Source of the DNA: Sialis fuliginosa
Taxonomy: Eukaryota; Arthropoda; Insecta; Megaloptera; Sialidae
DNA length: 64,000 nt
Assembly (NCBI GenBank): GCA_961205875.1
Contig: OY540818.1
Coordinates: 11,134,761-11,198,760, forward strand
Direction of reading: 5' to 3'
Part shown: positions 48,129 to 61,165 of the stretch, one piece after another
Numbering within the stretch: position 1 is the stretch's first letter
How the letters are laid out: the number at the start of each line of letters is the position of its first letter
Translations under genes and position numbers: made by a program
Notes under the pieces: generated by a model
Databases searched by the model: none
Told to the model about the DNA's origin: nothing
The model's input: the letters and a program-made list of their open reading frames with translations, nothing else

Positions 48129-49314
48129 AATTTGAATTACAGAGTAATATACATACTACCATATTATAATATTCAGTAGAATGTCACAATAGAAACGTTT
48201 TGCAAATATATAATCGTGTTATACTATAAATACATATATTATAAAAAATAATGTATAATATGTAGGTACATAACTACTAGCTACTAACTCGATCAGTACA
48301 CAAATAATTACTGATTTGTACTCGTATATTAAATCTATGGTAGACTGGTAAAAAGAACAACAAAGAATGTAACGTGGCACACAATTTGAATTTCAAATCA
48401 CGTACGCTTAACATCTATGAATTAGTATGATTGTTTGATCATTAGTAAGAGTGACTTGAGAGAGAGCGGCATGAACGAGGAGCTTCTTTTTTTTATTGAA
48501 GTATTAAAATTTGAATATTCTTTTCATCCGTTTTTGTAGACTGTAATTTACCTAAAGTGATTTATGTTTTATCTCTGCGAGATTAAAGTCATTAAGAATT
48601 TCATTTATTTTAGACACAAATGTCGGAAGTAGATACAGTAAAACATCTATACTTGCCAAAAATCAATTAGATAAAGAAAAACATTTTAAATATTTTTATA
48701 AAAATTTCAAACCATTCTAGATCATATTTTTAAATTTGTTTTGAACTTATTAAATTGTATTTCTAATAGACATTTGCTGCTAAAACACGTTTTCACTATT
48801 TTCTTGTAAACAAATAAATTCAAAATGACATTGCTAAAGGGTTTTACATCAGCTCAAATTAAATTCACTAATGTCAAAGAGATACTGACATCAATTCAAC
48901 ATTGTTTAAACTCTTTCATTAAACTTTTTTCTATCACTTATCGTAAAACATGTTCATTTAAAATCAAAAATTAAACTATACAACTTCACTATGAATTTAT
49001 AATTATGATTTTATAATAATGATTTTCCTCTAAGATCACTTAAAAATAAATAAAACAATGTCAATCTACACGTATTTCGACTTTGCAAGAAGTCTTAATC
49101 ATGAGTCTAATAATACCAGTTTTATTGTGATTATCGTGTCTTTATGGTATTGTTTTAGTTTATTTCAAGTAACTAGTTTATAATATGTAGTTCGTATCCG
49201 TTTTATTATTGATAAATAATTATCCTATACATTTTTAAGCTTCTTAGGTTCATGGAACTAATTTTAATAATTTTGTAGTAATACATATTTCAATTTTATT
49301 GTGAAATTGAGATA
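48129..49314. other. AT-rich intron, nothing seen
   Basis: No recognisable feature. Confidence 0.45.
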
Positions 49315-49831
49315 AGTCGTGGATATGACCCCAGTAATGGCTATTTTTTAATTAAATTAACTGAATTATAAATATTTGTTTATATTTTATTACTACCATT
49401 TCTGAATATTAATCTATATATATTTAACTGTCTTACAGCGTGATTTGATACCAATCGACATTTAAACTAATTTATTAATTAATTATTATATTATCATAGC
49501 AGCTGCTTTACATTGTTTCAAATTTGACGATTCTTCTTTTATATCTTTTGTGTCGTAGTGCTTATCATTTTGTAATCATTAGCAAGTGTCCATTACTGCG
49601 TGCTCATTACTGGTTTTACTTTATCCATTACTGGAGAAAAAACATAAACAAAATAAAAGGCTGTAATTAAAAAAAAAAACTATATTTGCTGATTTTGGTA
49701 ATTTAATTGATTAAATAAAGAGTTACTTGTTTTATTAGTAACATGAGTTCATGGTAATTACAAAAGAATCTCTTCAATCACAAAAACAGTAAACCTTACT
49801 CTTATAGCGGCCATAACTGGTGCCAGTAACT
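49315..49831 (-). mobile_element. Non-autonomous TIR element, family B copy 5 (left end damaged)
   Basis: The interior matches the family well (GTGGATATGACCCCAGTAAT onward). The terminal GGTACTGGCACCAGTC at the left is missing, replaced by GAGATAAG. The right end is ACTGGTGCCAGTAACT followed by TA. About 30 bp present in other copies before the ATTTAAACTAA block are deleted. Confidence 0.82.
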
Positions 49832-51089
49832 TACCTTCGTAAAGATTTTTTAAATATAAAACACGTACACTGTTGACTCTCGGTTTTACGTATAATATAG
49901 TCCCGTGGCACCAACGACAGCTTTTTGAATATTACTTATTTTCATTCAACTAACAAATCAACATTTATTGAAATAAAGTTAAACTTTTGACGTAAACTCG
50001 TTTTTGTAAATCCAATGTAACGAAATACAAATAAATTTCACCCATTTACTCAATTTGTTAAAAACGAATGTAGCAGTTTTTTCAATATTTGTCACAATAG
50101 TAAAAGCAAATATCAATTCTCTTGTATCATTGGAACTATTTTATTATTTTGTAATCTATTTGTTCGATACTTTATAAATAAAACGTATAGTTTCAATATA
50201 TTAACAATAAAAATTTATATCAAAATAACTGAAATACAATCAACCACATCTGATTAAAATTTCACCGGTACAAATTGAAATACATGTAGTAGTCTCATCA
50301 AATTAAAATTTAATTATTTAGAATTGAAATATCGTTCCGTATGACAAATCCTTCGTTATATGTACATAATTGCATTTCTATGCTTCGTGGAAAATTATTT
50401 AGAGAGCTTGTGAAGTTGTTTTTTTTTATATATAAAAATTTTAATAAATGTGGATATAAAAATTTATTGTACAGTTATTTTCAAAATAAATCTCCAGTAA
50501 AATATTATATGAACCAGTTCGTAACAGAATACAATAAAATAGTCATTATTATTTTCATCAAAAATAAAACAAAATGCATAGGTACATAATTTACGTCATC
50601 TATATTAATTTGATTTTGTTCAAATAGTAACATAAAACACACACATCCGAATATTCTAGAATGTACACATACCTATTAATTATATGGAACTGTGCATTTC
50701 GCTGTATAATTAACATTACATATAATTAGTATGCATTAATTATATATAACAATTGAATAATAACTACTAAACAACATTTCCACATTTGCATAACGCACAA
50801 ATGAGCTTAGTACTATTAACAATGTACTATTAAATCACATAAGTTATTACCTAATATATAAATACTACCCGTAAACAAAATAATCACATGTATAAATAAA
50901 CTGAAACATCATAAAATATATGTGTTAATATTCCTGATTTTCAAAATTTCTCTGCTAAATGGATTTTAGTTTATATTGTATTGTTTTTATTCAATAATGT
51001 ACGCGTAAATTTTCATTTTATGAAATAAAGGATTGTCCAAAGTATATACACGGCTATACATTGCGTTTTAACTATCAATATTACGATAT
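49832..51089. other. AT-rich intron, nothing seen
   Basis: An 82-codon K/N/Y-rich frame at 50341 is typical chance in AT-rich DNA. Confidence 0.45.
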
Positions 51090-51620
51090 AGTACTGGCAC
51101 CAGTCTTGAACAATACCCCAGTGTGGAACAATTTTAAATTAAATGTACAGAATTAAAAATATATGTTGATATTTGATTACTACCATTATTGGATATAATT
51201 CTATATACATTTAACTGTCTTACATCGTAATTTTACGATAATTGATCATTTTGTTAAAAAAAAGTGGAAAAATAATTATCGCGGTTCAACACATTGTCGA
51301 GAAATGTGTATTTTCTTATGTAAATGCTTTACATTGTTTTAAATTTTACGACTTTTTATTTTATAACGTTTTTGTAGTAGTACTAATCATTTGTAATCTT
51401 TAACAAGTGTTCATTACTGGTTTTACGATTTTCATTACTGTAGAAAAATATATACAAAATAGAAGGCTGTAATATTTTAAAAAAAATGGTATTTACATTG
51501 ATTTAAGAGGTACTTATTTTATTAGTAAATGAGATTATGAGAATTGCAAAAATGTAGCCCATCAATCCCAAAAAGCAATATACTTTACTCTTAAAGCATT
51601 CAAGACTGGTGCCAATACTT
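51090..51620 (-). mobile_element. Non-autonomous TIR element, family B copy 6 (oldest)
   Basis: Starts GTACTGGCACCAGTCTTG and ends ACTGGTGCCAATACTT before TA. The interior is much more diverged than the other five copies, and one stretch around 51250-51320 is unlike them. It suggests the family was active over a long time. Confidence 0.75.
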
Positions 51621-53534
51621 TATAAATACAATATTGCATAATTTATTATTTTATTTTTTATATTACAGAATGTATTTCCTTATTTTTTTTAATACAAAGG
51701 GCACGGCGACTATGCACATATAATAATGTTGTGAACTTTAATCCATCATTTCTTCCATCAACATCACATTTAACACATGAAGTTAACGTGCCATTTTATA
51801 TAATATTTCTTTAATTTGATAATGAATTAGTATAAATTTTAATATATTCCCTTCACACATATTTCTGTCTGAAATGGCTTAGATCCGATAGACCGACCAC
51901 AAATCAAATAAGGAGAAAAAGAAATTCTTTTAAACAATATAGATATAAATAGTTTTCCAATAAACATTTTTTGTATTACACTACATCATATTAATCACAC
52001 CTCTGATACCTACAAATAAAACAAAATATAACAACACATACAAAATCTTACAGACTATCTATATAATGAATTACTAGTTCACCAAAAAACATAACCAACA
52101 ACAGCTCTATCCTACTCAATACGAGACTCATTAATTAATATTGTCAGTGATTAATTAACACAAACAGATACCCTGCTAGCATTCTTAGCATACAATCACT
52201 GAGTGCATTATCTGAATTAATTATAACATCGAATTTTTATTGAAAACGAATGACAATCAATTAATAATACACATTGTGACAACGGCAAATAGATGGAGTA
52301 AATGATCAATTAGTATCCTGCTTGTTTTATTTATATTATTACACGTATTACACGTTTCTTTAAATGATACAGGTTTTGTCGAATTTATTTTAATTTTTTT
52401 TTTATTAGTAATTTAGATTTTCTTTATATTGCGGTTAGACGTTAAAAATGATTATCTACATTTCAGTATAAACCATTGATTATACATTTTTTTCAATTTG
52501 CAAGTTTAATGAAAAAAATTTTAACAGGACTTTTTGAGAATTCTTTACAAAATAGTTAACACTTTGAATATTTATTAAAATTAGTACCTATATAAATTTT
52601 AATTTTTCAGTTATTTATAAACAAATATTTTACATTAAATGTATAATGCATTATGTACTCTACTAATGTTTGGCATGTCCCATACACTTTTCTCCGTTAC
52701 CAGTATTGTTATATTCTTTATTGAATATTTTTTAATAGTAAACAAAAATATTTTTTTCTGTTTATAAAAAATATAATTAAAATAATTTCACCGAATAGGT
52801 AAACATCGTATCTTTATTTCATGAACTGTACATAGAATCTGTCAACAACTTTATTTTCTAGAATTAATAATAATAATGAAGGTTAATTAGTATATAAACA
52901 TAAATAATTCATAAGACAATAACCAACATATGAGAAAATATATACAAGTATGTTTAACATAATGCGTAAAATATAATTACAAAAGTTCTACATACATAAC
53001 ATACCTCCATACTAACAGTAAGTATTGAAATTCTATCAGCATTCACAAACATTGTACGTACATATATGCCAAACAAAAATAAGAAATTGAATAGCTTATG
53101 GAAAATAATCATATTTACGTTCCCGTCAAAACCGAAAATGTATGTATAAATAAAATAAATCACTTTGATTTCTTCGTTGAAGGAAAAATAAAATGTATTC
53201 AAAATGCATATTTCAATTCCTCAATACTAAATACTTATCCCATCAGAAAAGAAACTTTTCAGCTACTGAAATAACGATTTTATACTAAAATGTTTTCATA
53301 TTTCACCCCGTATCCAATATGACACGCAAAAATCATCTCAAATTATGTCAAATACGCTTCGTTTTACTGACAACACCCCTTCTGTAAATGTACTTGAAAA
53401 CTTCGTTCCTTGCCAATATTGGCTTCTGTGTATAGGGCAATAGAGAACTTAGTATTGGATCAGAGGCGGCACGTGCAGACCCACTCTATTAGCCCCTTGC
53501 AAAAATCATATTCTTTGTGCGTACAATATAGTCG
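51621..53534. other. AT-rich intron; hAT-like word at 53460
   Basis: CAGAGGCGGCACGTGCAG at 53461-53478 resembles a hAT terminal repeat and lies in a short 67-codon frame I regard as chance. Otherwise nothing. Confidence 0.4.
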
Positions 53535-53559
53535 TATATATATATATATATATATATAT
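53535..53559. repeat. TA dinucleotide microsatellite
   Basis: About 12 TA units without interruption. Confidence 0.93.
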
Positions 53560-54407
53560 TGTTTCATAGAAACCAGAAGTTTTGTTTCTCATTTGCAAAC
53601 ACCGCGAATATAATATTTTCTTAACAGTTATAATAAACATTTTGTGTACATTCTTTCAAACGTTTTATACATCCGTACTTAAAAAAACAAAACAATTTTT
53701 AAATGATTTTAAATGTTAGATACGATACTATCTTAATTTAAAATATTTGTTAGTCTAGACGTGTACGTAACGTATTAAAATTCAATTGAATTAAATGAAA
53801 TGTTTAGTACTAAAAGCTTTTCAAGAATTTCAACATATTTTTTTTACTTTATTTATCAAGTATGAATATTTAAACTTCAATTAGCTAAAAATTTACTTTA
53901 ACACACTATATTCAAATAAATATTTGTCAAACATATTTTCTATACCAACAATTCATTGTAATCATAATAATCGAGTAAATTAAATGGTTGAGAAGTAACT
54001 AATTGTATGAGTTCTTATATAATTAATATCGATTGCTCTTCGGACATCGATGTACTTTACTTAAATGGCTGTAACTACTAAGTAATTCATCAAAATTATT
54101 TTTTTTAATTTGCTAAAATATAAAAAATATTTAAGATAATTCCTGTAATTTATAGTTTCAAAGTATTATGTCATCTTTTTTTATCCAGCTAATTATATTA
54201 TTTGTAATTCATATTTCTCTTGTTTTTGAAAATTTTTCAGGTACAGAGAAATTATAAACTCCATAAACAATTAATTTAATTGTTTTGGTAGTAAAACTGT
54301 GTTCGTTTTAATTATTTATTACAAAAAGAATATAATACGTTGAGTTCTGTCTGTAAGTTACAGTGGTTTCATTACCAATGTTCTGATCACGGTCCGCCAC
54401 TGGTAGG
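53560..54407. other. AT-rich intron, nothing firm
   Basis: At 54361-54402 CAGTGG and CCACTG bracket a GC-richer 42 bp, which could be a short mobile end. Confidence 0.35.
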
Positions 54408-54524
54408 ATGAAGGCTTTAGAATGCAGAACCTGTCGCTACTACCCTGACAACGCTTATTATCCCTGCGTCAATATTGTAAGGGTGGTAGAACTGTTTCAC
54501 TGTTCTCATACACATGCAATATAA
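54408..54524 (+). other. Weak coding-like island (38 codons), unassigned
   Basis: ATG-started frame MKALECRTCRYYPDNAY... ending SHTHAI, with four cysteines in 38 residues, in a GC-richer patch. ATTGTAAGGG at 54474 could be a donor after PCVNI. The opposite strand is also open here, so coding is doubtful. Confidence 0.15.
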
Positions 54525-55859
54525 GTTTTTCCGAGATATTTGTAACTTACTTACTCATGTTAAATTTTATTAGCGTTCAAGATGTGTATTTGATAAGATA
54601 ATATATTTACTTAAGGATTTTTATATAGATAGGCACATATATTCGTAATGTATGTACATATATTGTATATAGTAAGTTGGTCATTATTGATACTTACAGA
54701 ATCGTATATTCTATATTATACATATCAATGTATTTTGTAATAACAATTCTAAATACTTTAGGAACCCTTAAAATCAGTAAAGAAAATCAGAAGAAATATA
54801 TTTTTTTTAATTATTCATTGTCAATCATACAAAATTTGTATTGTTTTTTTATTATTAAAAGTAAAATGTTTACAAAAAAAATGGTTGGACACAGTAATAA
54901 CATGTTTAGTCAGTAATAAAATCAACTCTATAACCGTTACTTATACATATGTATTTTAATACCAACAATGAATATCGAAATAACAGTATTTTTTCACCAA
55001 TATCGAAGAAAAAATCGGTGCATTTTTATAGTAATTATCTTGAATGAAAGAAAATTCTACATCCAGACACACACATGCTCAGCCGCTATGCGAAAATCAA
55101 CTTTTCTTTACATTTTGAAGGTAATACAATCAGAATTTGCTTTTATCTCGGACACGATTTTTCGACGGTATTACAATACTTCCATTTCTTTCAGAACATG
55201 GAAATAAAATGAGCGAGATCCCGGTATTATAATCACTCAATACAATACTTATAGAACTTTTACAGTAATAGGTATATTGGCTTTTGATGATGATGGTTAA
55301 AATTTTATTTGATCAATTTACATGTTAAATTATATAAAACATAAATAAAACTTGAAATAAACATTCCTAACAAAATCACGTAAAATATTTTTGTTTATTA
55401 TTTCTGTTCTTATTGTTGATAAAAAACAATTATACTAAATTATTTTCAACAGAAAATATTGAATTTAATATCATTGCTTTGCAACTTTATGTTTCATTTT
55501 TGATAGAGTTTTGTATTGTTGTACAACAGCTGTACACACATACAAAATGCTTTCTTATTGTTTGTTTCTTTGTTGTTTATTGAAGTTTTATTTATTCTAA
55601 TAAATGTTTACAGTTTATAACTTTATTTAGTTTTGTTTTTAGAAAGTAGAGAAGTATTTAAAAATAATATGCCATATTATCACAAAATTTATTTTTATAT
55701 GCAAAATATGTCGAATTTTAGTACATTTATTTAATTTGCTATAAATTAAATTCAAAATGTTTCCTTGATGTGAATAATACATACTCTTGAAAGTTTGTCG
55801 ATATGTTAACGGGACAGCCTGTATATTATTTTGTATAATAAATTAAATTCAAGTGAAAC
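54525..55859. other. AT-rich intron, nothing firm
   Basis: Two short frames (54677, 54968) show no domain. A GACAGCCTGTATA word at 55813 is a common insect MITE end style. Confidence 0.4.
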
Positions 55860-56165
55860 ATAACCATTGTACCAAGATGGTGTATAAATTATCAAAATGT
55901 AAGTTTCGGGCACTCGTGCTGTGATAGGTAAATATGTAATCTGCATTTGTTTCGCACATTAAAATGATCCGTTATACAATTTAAATCTGGAAACCGGTTT
56001 TATGTAGATTATTAATGAAATATCGCAGGTTAAAAAACATGGCGTTTCCCGCATTTACGCGTGATTATATGTACTCTGAGATTTCAAGGAATACATTGGA
56101 AAATGTTATATCAAAATCGGTCCAGCAGTTTTAAATGAATAATAATTTAATGTATGGATCCAACA
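55860..56165 (+). mobile_element. Possible non-LTR retroelement 3' remnant
   Basis: The word ATCAAAATCGGTCCAGCAGT near 56111 is the usual phrase close to the 3' end of insect RTE and related elements. Limits are guessed and no frame survives. Confidence 0.35.
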
Positions 56166-58299
56166 CATGCATCCACATGGATAATATTAAATATATGTTA
56201 TGTTTAATATTATCTATGTTTATTAAAAATATCCTTTCATGAATAAAATATTCACGCAATCCTTTTCAAATGTTAATTTAGTAACTACGCGGTATTCCCA
56301 AAAAGAATTAAACATAGATCTTTGTAAAATAATAATAAACAATTCTAAAAATTATTGATATTTTTTCAGTCTGATGTTACACAATGAAATAATTGAAGAC
56401 ATAACTTTATATGTAATCTGATTGTATTCAGACATCGTCGACAATTCTTTACGTCTTATTTAAGTCCTTGCTTTATAATTCGACATTGCGGCACACTTGT
56501 GTCAACAACCAACAACTTCCTCTGTGTCTCGGCGCCTCCACCATACATCTTATACAAGTGCAACGATAATTGATTTTCTCTTCACATCTTAATGTCAAAC
56601 ATTGCACTTACGCTTCCTGCATAGAAATATATACGTTGGCAATAGAAAATGTTATTTTATTTGAGATGTTTCTGTTTTTTTTTTAGATGGAAAAAATATT
56701 ATTTAATTATTTTTAACTAGTTAATTTTGTAGAGTAGAGTATATCTACATTATTATCTGCTATTTGTTTTACATTTCTTATAAGAAATACTAAAAAATCG
56801 TAAGCGTACCCACATATATAGTTCAACAATTATAGTAAAAGAATTTTATTATAAACCAATATCTCTGTTAAAAGTATTTATTTTTTAGAGGTTTGGTCAT
56901 TGGTTTATTTAAAAAAATATATAAACATATTTCTTTAAAATATCATATTTCAGACGTTTCGACCATTGTTAGTCTTCATCAGTGTCTAAAAAATTATTAT
57001 AAAATATAGACATGTTTTACAATATTTGACATTATAAAAAGTTATCTTTAAAAAATGCAATTACACATAAAACCAAATTTAAAACTATTTTCAGCTTAAA
57101 TATCTAAACAATCTCTATTCAATCAACTAAACAATATATAATCTCAAATAAACGTTAACATTTGTAGTTAAAAGATTAAAACAATAAAGACAATAAAAAC
57201 AACAACAAAATTACCAATAAAAAATACAATAAAACCAATCAATAAAAACAATAAAAAACAATTTATACCTTACTCTGTTAATACATTTAATTATTTTTCA
57301 TCGTTAAAATTATTATTTTACTAGAGGCTCTGCTCAACGGTATTTCAAACCCCAATCCCGGATTTATGTATTGGACTAAAAAAACAGCATTAATTTAAAA
57401 AATCGTTTTCAAATTTTACAGAAATATAAAATATATAAAAATTTTCTATAAATAAATTACAAATTAATATATCTCTACTGATATTTATTTTATTTTATAA
57501 ACAATTAATAAAAAAATCTCAAAGACAAAAATTATTGAAAATTGTAATCGGTTTTTTCTCTATATAGATAAATCTTATTATAATTGTAACTATTTCATAA
57601 TACGTGCTTGACCTACTTATTCAATACAAATGTTACAATTTCTACTTGTTTACACATTTAAGATTTTTTTTATTTTTCACAGTGGTTGCATGGGCATGAC
57701 TTTGTTGTCTAATTTTTGTATAATAAAAAATGTATATATATATTTTTAAATTAAACAATTTAGGAGTTAAAACGTCTGTCACCACATATTCGATACAAAT
57801 TGAATAATTAAATTGTATCCATAAATATAAATAATATTTTATTCAATAGAAAATTGATAAACAAAACATCCACATGCAAACTATTCAAATTTTCATTCAA
57901 ATATCCGTATCTAAAAAAAATATAATAAAAAGCATTTCAAAAAATATTTATTATGAAAACACATCCGTTATAAATATTATTTTATTAAAATACCAAAAAA
58001 CATACCCGTATGTAGAACACATTGCACTGATTTGTACATCCCCTAAATGATCAAACCACTGCCGAAACCCAGCTCGTTACATAAAATTGCCTATTCAATA
58101 TTAAAAAAAACCACATATATGTGAAGTATATATAGTACATATAAATACACCGAAGTGAGTTGTATAGATACAGTAAAAAACAGTGGCGCCCGCGCCACAT
58201 CAAAACATAAAATTAATTCATATTTGTCGAGCATTGATTACATACATTATCCGATTTACGTTTTTTTTTAATTCATAGATAAATATGTTCTTTACCTAG
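56166..58299. other. AT-rich intron with one repeat scrap
   Basis: AGACGTTTCGACCATTGTTA then GTCTTCATCAGTGTC at 56953-56987 is a phrase common in insect interspersed repeats. A GC-richer patch at 56485-56560 is open on both strands for ~30-60 codons without a domain. 58178 has a CAGTGGCGCCCGCG hAT-like word. Confidence 0.35.
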
Positions 58300-58525
58300 G
58301 TTTAAGTATATGTTTTGTTATGTTAAGCAACATAATGAATAAGCAGATACGATAATAGTAAATCAAGTCGGAAAAAAGTTTGCCGCCAGCATGTTTTTTT
58401 GATATACGCTGTAGTAAAGAATTACGTAGAAAAAAAAGATCTTAAATAAACTCTGCGATACCATATACATAATATATCCAACTTTTGTACCTAATCGAGC
58501 GAAGCCACGGACACAGCTAATTCAA
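58300..58525 (-). mobile_element. RTE-like retroelement tail, family A copy 3
   Basis: The reverse complement reads AATTAGCTGTGTCCGTGGCT then TCGCTCGATTAGG and aligns with copy 2 through AAAAGTTGGATATATT, GCTGGCGGCAAACTTTTTTC and TAACATAACAAAA. It shows a second complete start for the family. Confidence 0.68.
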
Positions 58526-60186
58526 ATATACGTCATAGTGATCAAAAAGTGATCAAAAATGATATAATATAAAAAAATATTATTCATAAAATACAAAAAA
58601 AAAACTCAACAAAGAGATAATTCATGTTGTTTTAATTCTGAAGGGAGGTCAGATGTTAAATAATATAACAATCGTAAATACATTTCCCTAGCGAGACCTA
58701 TTCAACTTCATTTGCATGAATGATATACCAAAGATTATACGACAATTATATGCCAAATTATATATCAAATATCTGCTTAAAGTATTCTACATATACGAAA
58801 TTTACCACAAAATATACGCCGTATATTTTTATATACATTTTTCTGTACAAAAGTATGTATGTTTGCATAACATTTCTGTTCTAAATTTATGATGTACATT
58901 ATGCAGTTTGGAATTTAATTGCACTAGTTTCGTACATGCAGTGTAGTTTTTTGTTTATTAATGCACAGCTAGACTCCAGAATCACAGTTTCCGGTCTACA
59001 GTATCTGTATTCCTATTCACGCGGCACCACTGCTTTGGTACTTCATGATATATAAACACACACGTACACAATACATTTCCATTTATTACTTTTCGGAAAC
59101 CGAGTTAAATACACTCGCATACACATACAAACATACCTACACTGACTCATATTTGTCGTATATGTACGTGTATTCGAATAGCATACAGGATGATTGTGGG
59201 AACCGAGAGATCATTGTTAACTTTGGTATTATTGGATTGGTAAAATCTTAAATAAGGAATGTTTGTGAATTCATAACAAGCCACCTAATCTATTATACGA
59301 AACGAAGACGGACATCTTTTATCAAATGTCAAATTCAATATATGTTTTCCATAAACGTCGGTTGAAAATTTATAATATACTTATAATCTATAATTTGATT
59401 TGTAAGAGATATGATAGTTCCAAATAAGTTTCTTTTTTAATTTACTATCACTGAAATATTTTTAAAGGAATTTAATTAATTAAAACATGTATTGTTAATT
59501 AATTTCATAATTGATTGATATTTATTTTAAGACCCAAATGATACGCCATAGACTGGTTTCAATATCAGATAGCGTGTTATGAGTTATTTTTTAAATTTTT
59601 AATAGAACATCCTGTATATTTGATTAACTTTGAGAGGTGATATAAATACAATTGTTTATTTTTGTTTGCTTTTCTTTGGTTACATAAATGAACATTTTTT
59701 AATCGTTCGGCAGAACTGGTACCAGAATTAATTGTTTTTTTTCTAATCGCACTCTATTATTTTATAAAGCTGAATTTATGCTGAATATAACTGTTACAAA
59801 ATTAAATCAAGCTATTCAAATCGTAAATATTTTATTTTATACGATCAAATTATTTTTGTCAAATCGTATAGTTCCTCTACTAGGAAACATATCTTAATTT
59901 ATTATTATTATTAAACATAAGGAAAAATTTACGCGATTTGAAAAAAAGTTATTTTTTTATTTCGAGGCGCTTTGTATTCCTATGGCCATTGTGCCAATCG
60001 AGATTGTCAAACACCTCACCTTTTCCTCATTCCCCCCTTGTCTATATGCTCAAAGTTTGTGGTACAACAGGGAATTTATATATTTTTCGGTTTTTTAGTA
60101 CTGAGTTGGTGTATTTTGTTTACAATTAAACATTTTTCTCTGCTGCATTCACTTGTTTTAAAAAATTGATTCTTATATTTTTTGCT
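58526..60186. other. AT-rich intron; short frames not convincing
   Basis: A GC-richer patch at 59966-60070 gives two overlapping frames (CANRDCQTPHLFLIPPL in one) without a domain. AACATCCTGTATA at 59606 resembles a MITE end. Confidence 0.35.
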
Positions 60187-60242
60187 ACAGTAAGTACGAT
60201 TTTGGAACGAATTAATCGCATAAGTCGAGGACTTACTGTATA
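60187..60242. mobile_element. Tc1/mariner- or pogo-like terminal remnant
   Basis: TACAGTAAGTACGATTTTGG to ACTTACTGTA: 10-bp inverted ends 56 bp apart. In reverse it reads CAGTAAGTCCTCGACTTATG then CGATTAATTCGTTCC, a phrase known from insect mariner/pogo-type ends. Confidence 0.55.
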
Positions 60243-60893
60243 GCAATATAACTATTGTCAGAAAGGTGTACTACATTTAAAAAAATGATCACATAAATTT
60301 GAGATGAAATATCTCAGATTTGAATGTATTTTAAATTTTATAACAAAATAATTAATTAATATTAAAATAATATTTATTTCAATTTTATTTTATTTTTTTC
60401 AAATTGTCTGGTCTTTGAAATCTGACTCACCCTTTATATATATGTATAAGTACGTACATACGTACATACATACCAGAAATGTGCACTGGGCTCGAGCACG
60501 CACAATTCGAACGAATATTATGTAAATGTGCCGTTATGATTCGTGAATATTTATTGCATAGAATTATTATAGCAAAATTAAATTTACATTTGTATTTAAA
60601 TTGCGAGATGGCAATTTAAAAAAGAATATGTACACATTATTTAATTTCATTCTGATTGTTCGTGCAAAAAGAATGCCACTTTTAATGTTAATATGTTGTA
60701 AATATATTTTGTGTTTTGTTTATATTCCCTACTGAATTTACTAATGAACCTTCTGTGTATGTGAGGACATTTCAGAGAAAATTAAAACACGGCATATCGA
60801 GTTCTGAAGAAGTAGGACAATTGAGATAACGTGACGTTTGTGTTTTTTTTAAAGTAGGTCACTTATAGTTTTCGAATTACCAATTGTTTAATT
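60243..60893. other. AT-rich intron, nothing firm
   Basis: A small GC-richer patch at 60483-60510 (CTGGGCTCGAGCACGC) has no frame. Confidence 0.4.
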
Positions 60894-61165
60894 CAGTGGT
60901 CAACAAACATCAAATGTTGAAATTGACGGTATTCCGGTTCATACCCAAAATACCTATATATTTTATGTCATATTGGTTTATTTTCCCTAATTCCGTACTG
61001 ACATTCCTGTGCGTGGAATTTTCCATTTCGAGCTTTGAATATTTATATATCTACCAACAATTTTTAATAGATTTGCGATCAACTATAAAATCTCTCGCAA
61101 TCGATCATTTGCCTTACCTTGGTTTAATCCAAAAAATTATAAGAGGAGGCACAATATTGTAATAG
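60894..61165. mobile_element. hAT-like remnant carrying a fortuitous 92-codon frame
   Basis: Starts CAGTGGTCAACAAACATC, a hAT-like terminal phrase. On the minus strand GATCGATTGCGAGAG and GATCGCAAATC fit the pattern of hAT MITEs with CAGTGGT ends. The frame MFNSVVNKHQ... starts across the terminal repeat, is rich in Ile and Phe and ends in IIRGGTIL; I read it as chance. Right limit uncertain. Confidence 0.45.

Noticed and set aside
50341..50589. 82-codon Lys/Asn/Tyr-rich frame
   Set aside because: Composition is that of random AT-rich DNA; no GC shift or splice signals.
56440..56570. Coding exon in the GC-richer patch (plus LVSTTNNFLCVSAPPP or minus MYGGGAETQRKLLVV)
   Set aside because: Both strands open, no splice pair with consistent phase, no domain.
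60884..61162. 92-codon + strand frame as a gene
   Set aside because: Starts beside a hAT-like terminal repeat, Ile/Phe-rich, no domain, no splice context; composition explained by AT-rich mobile DNA.
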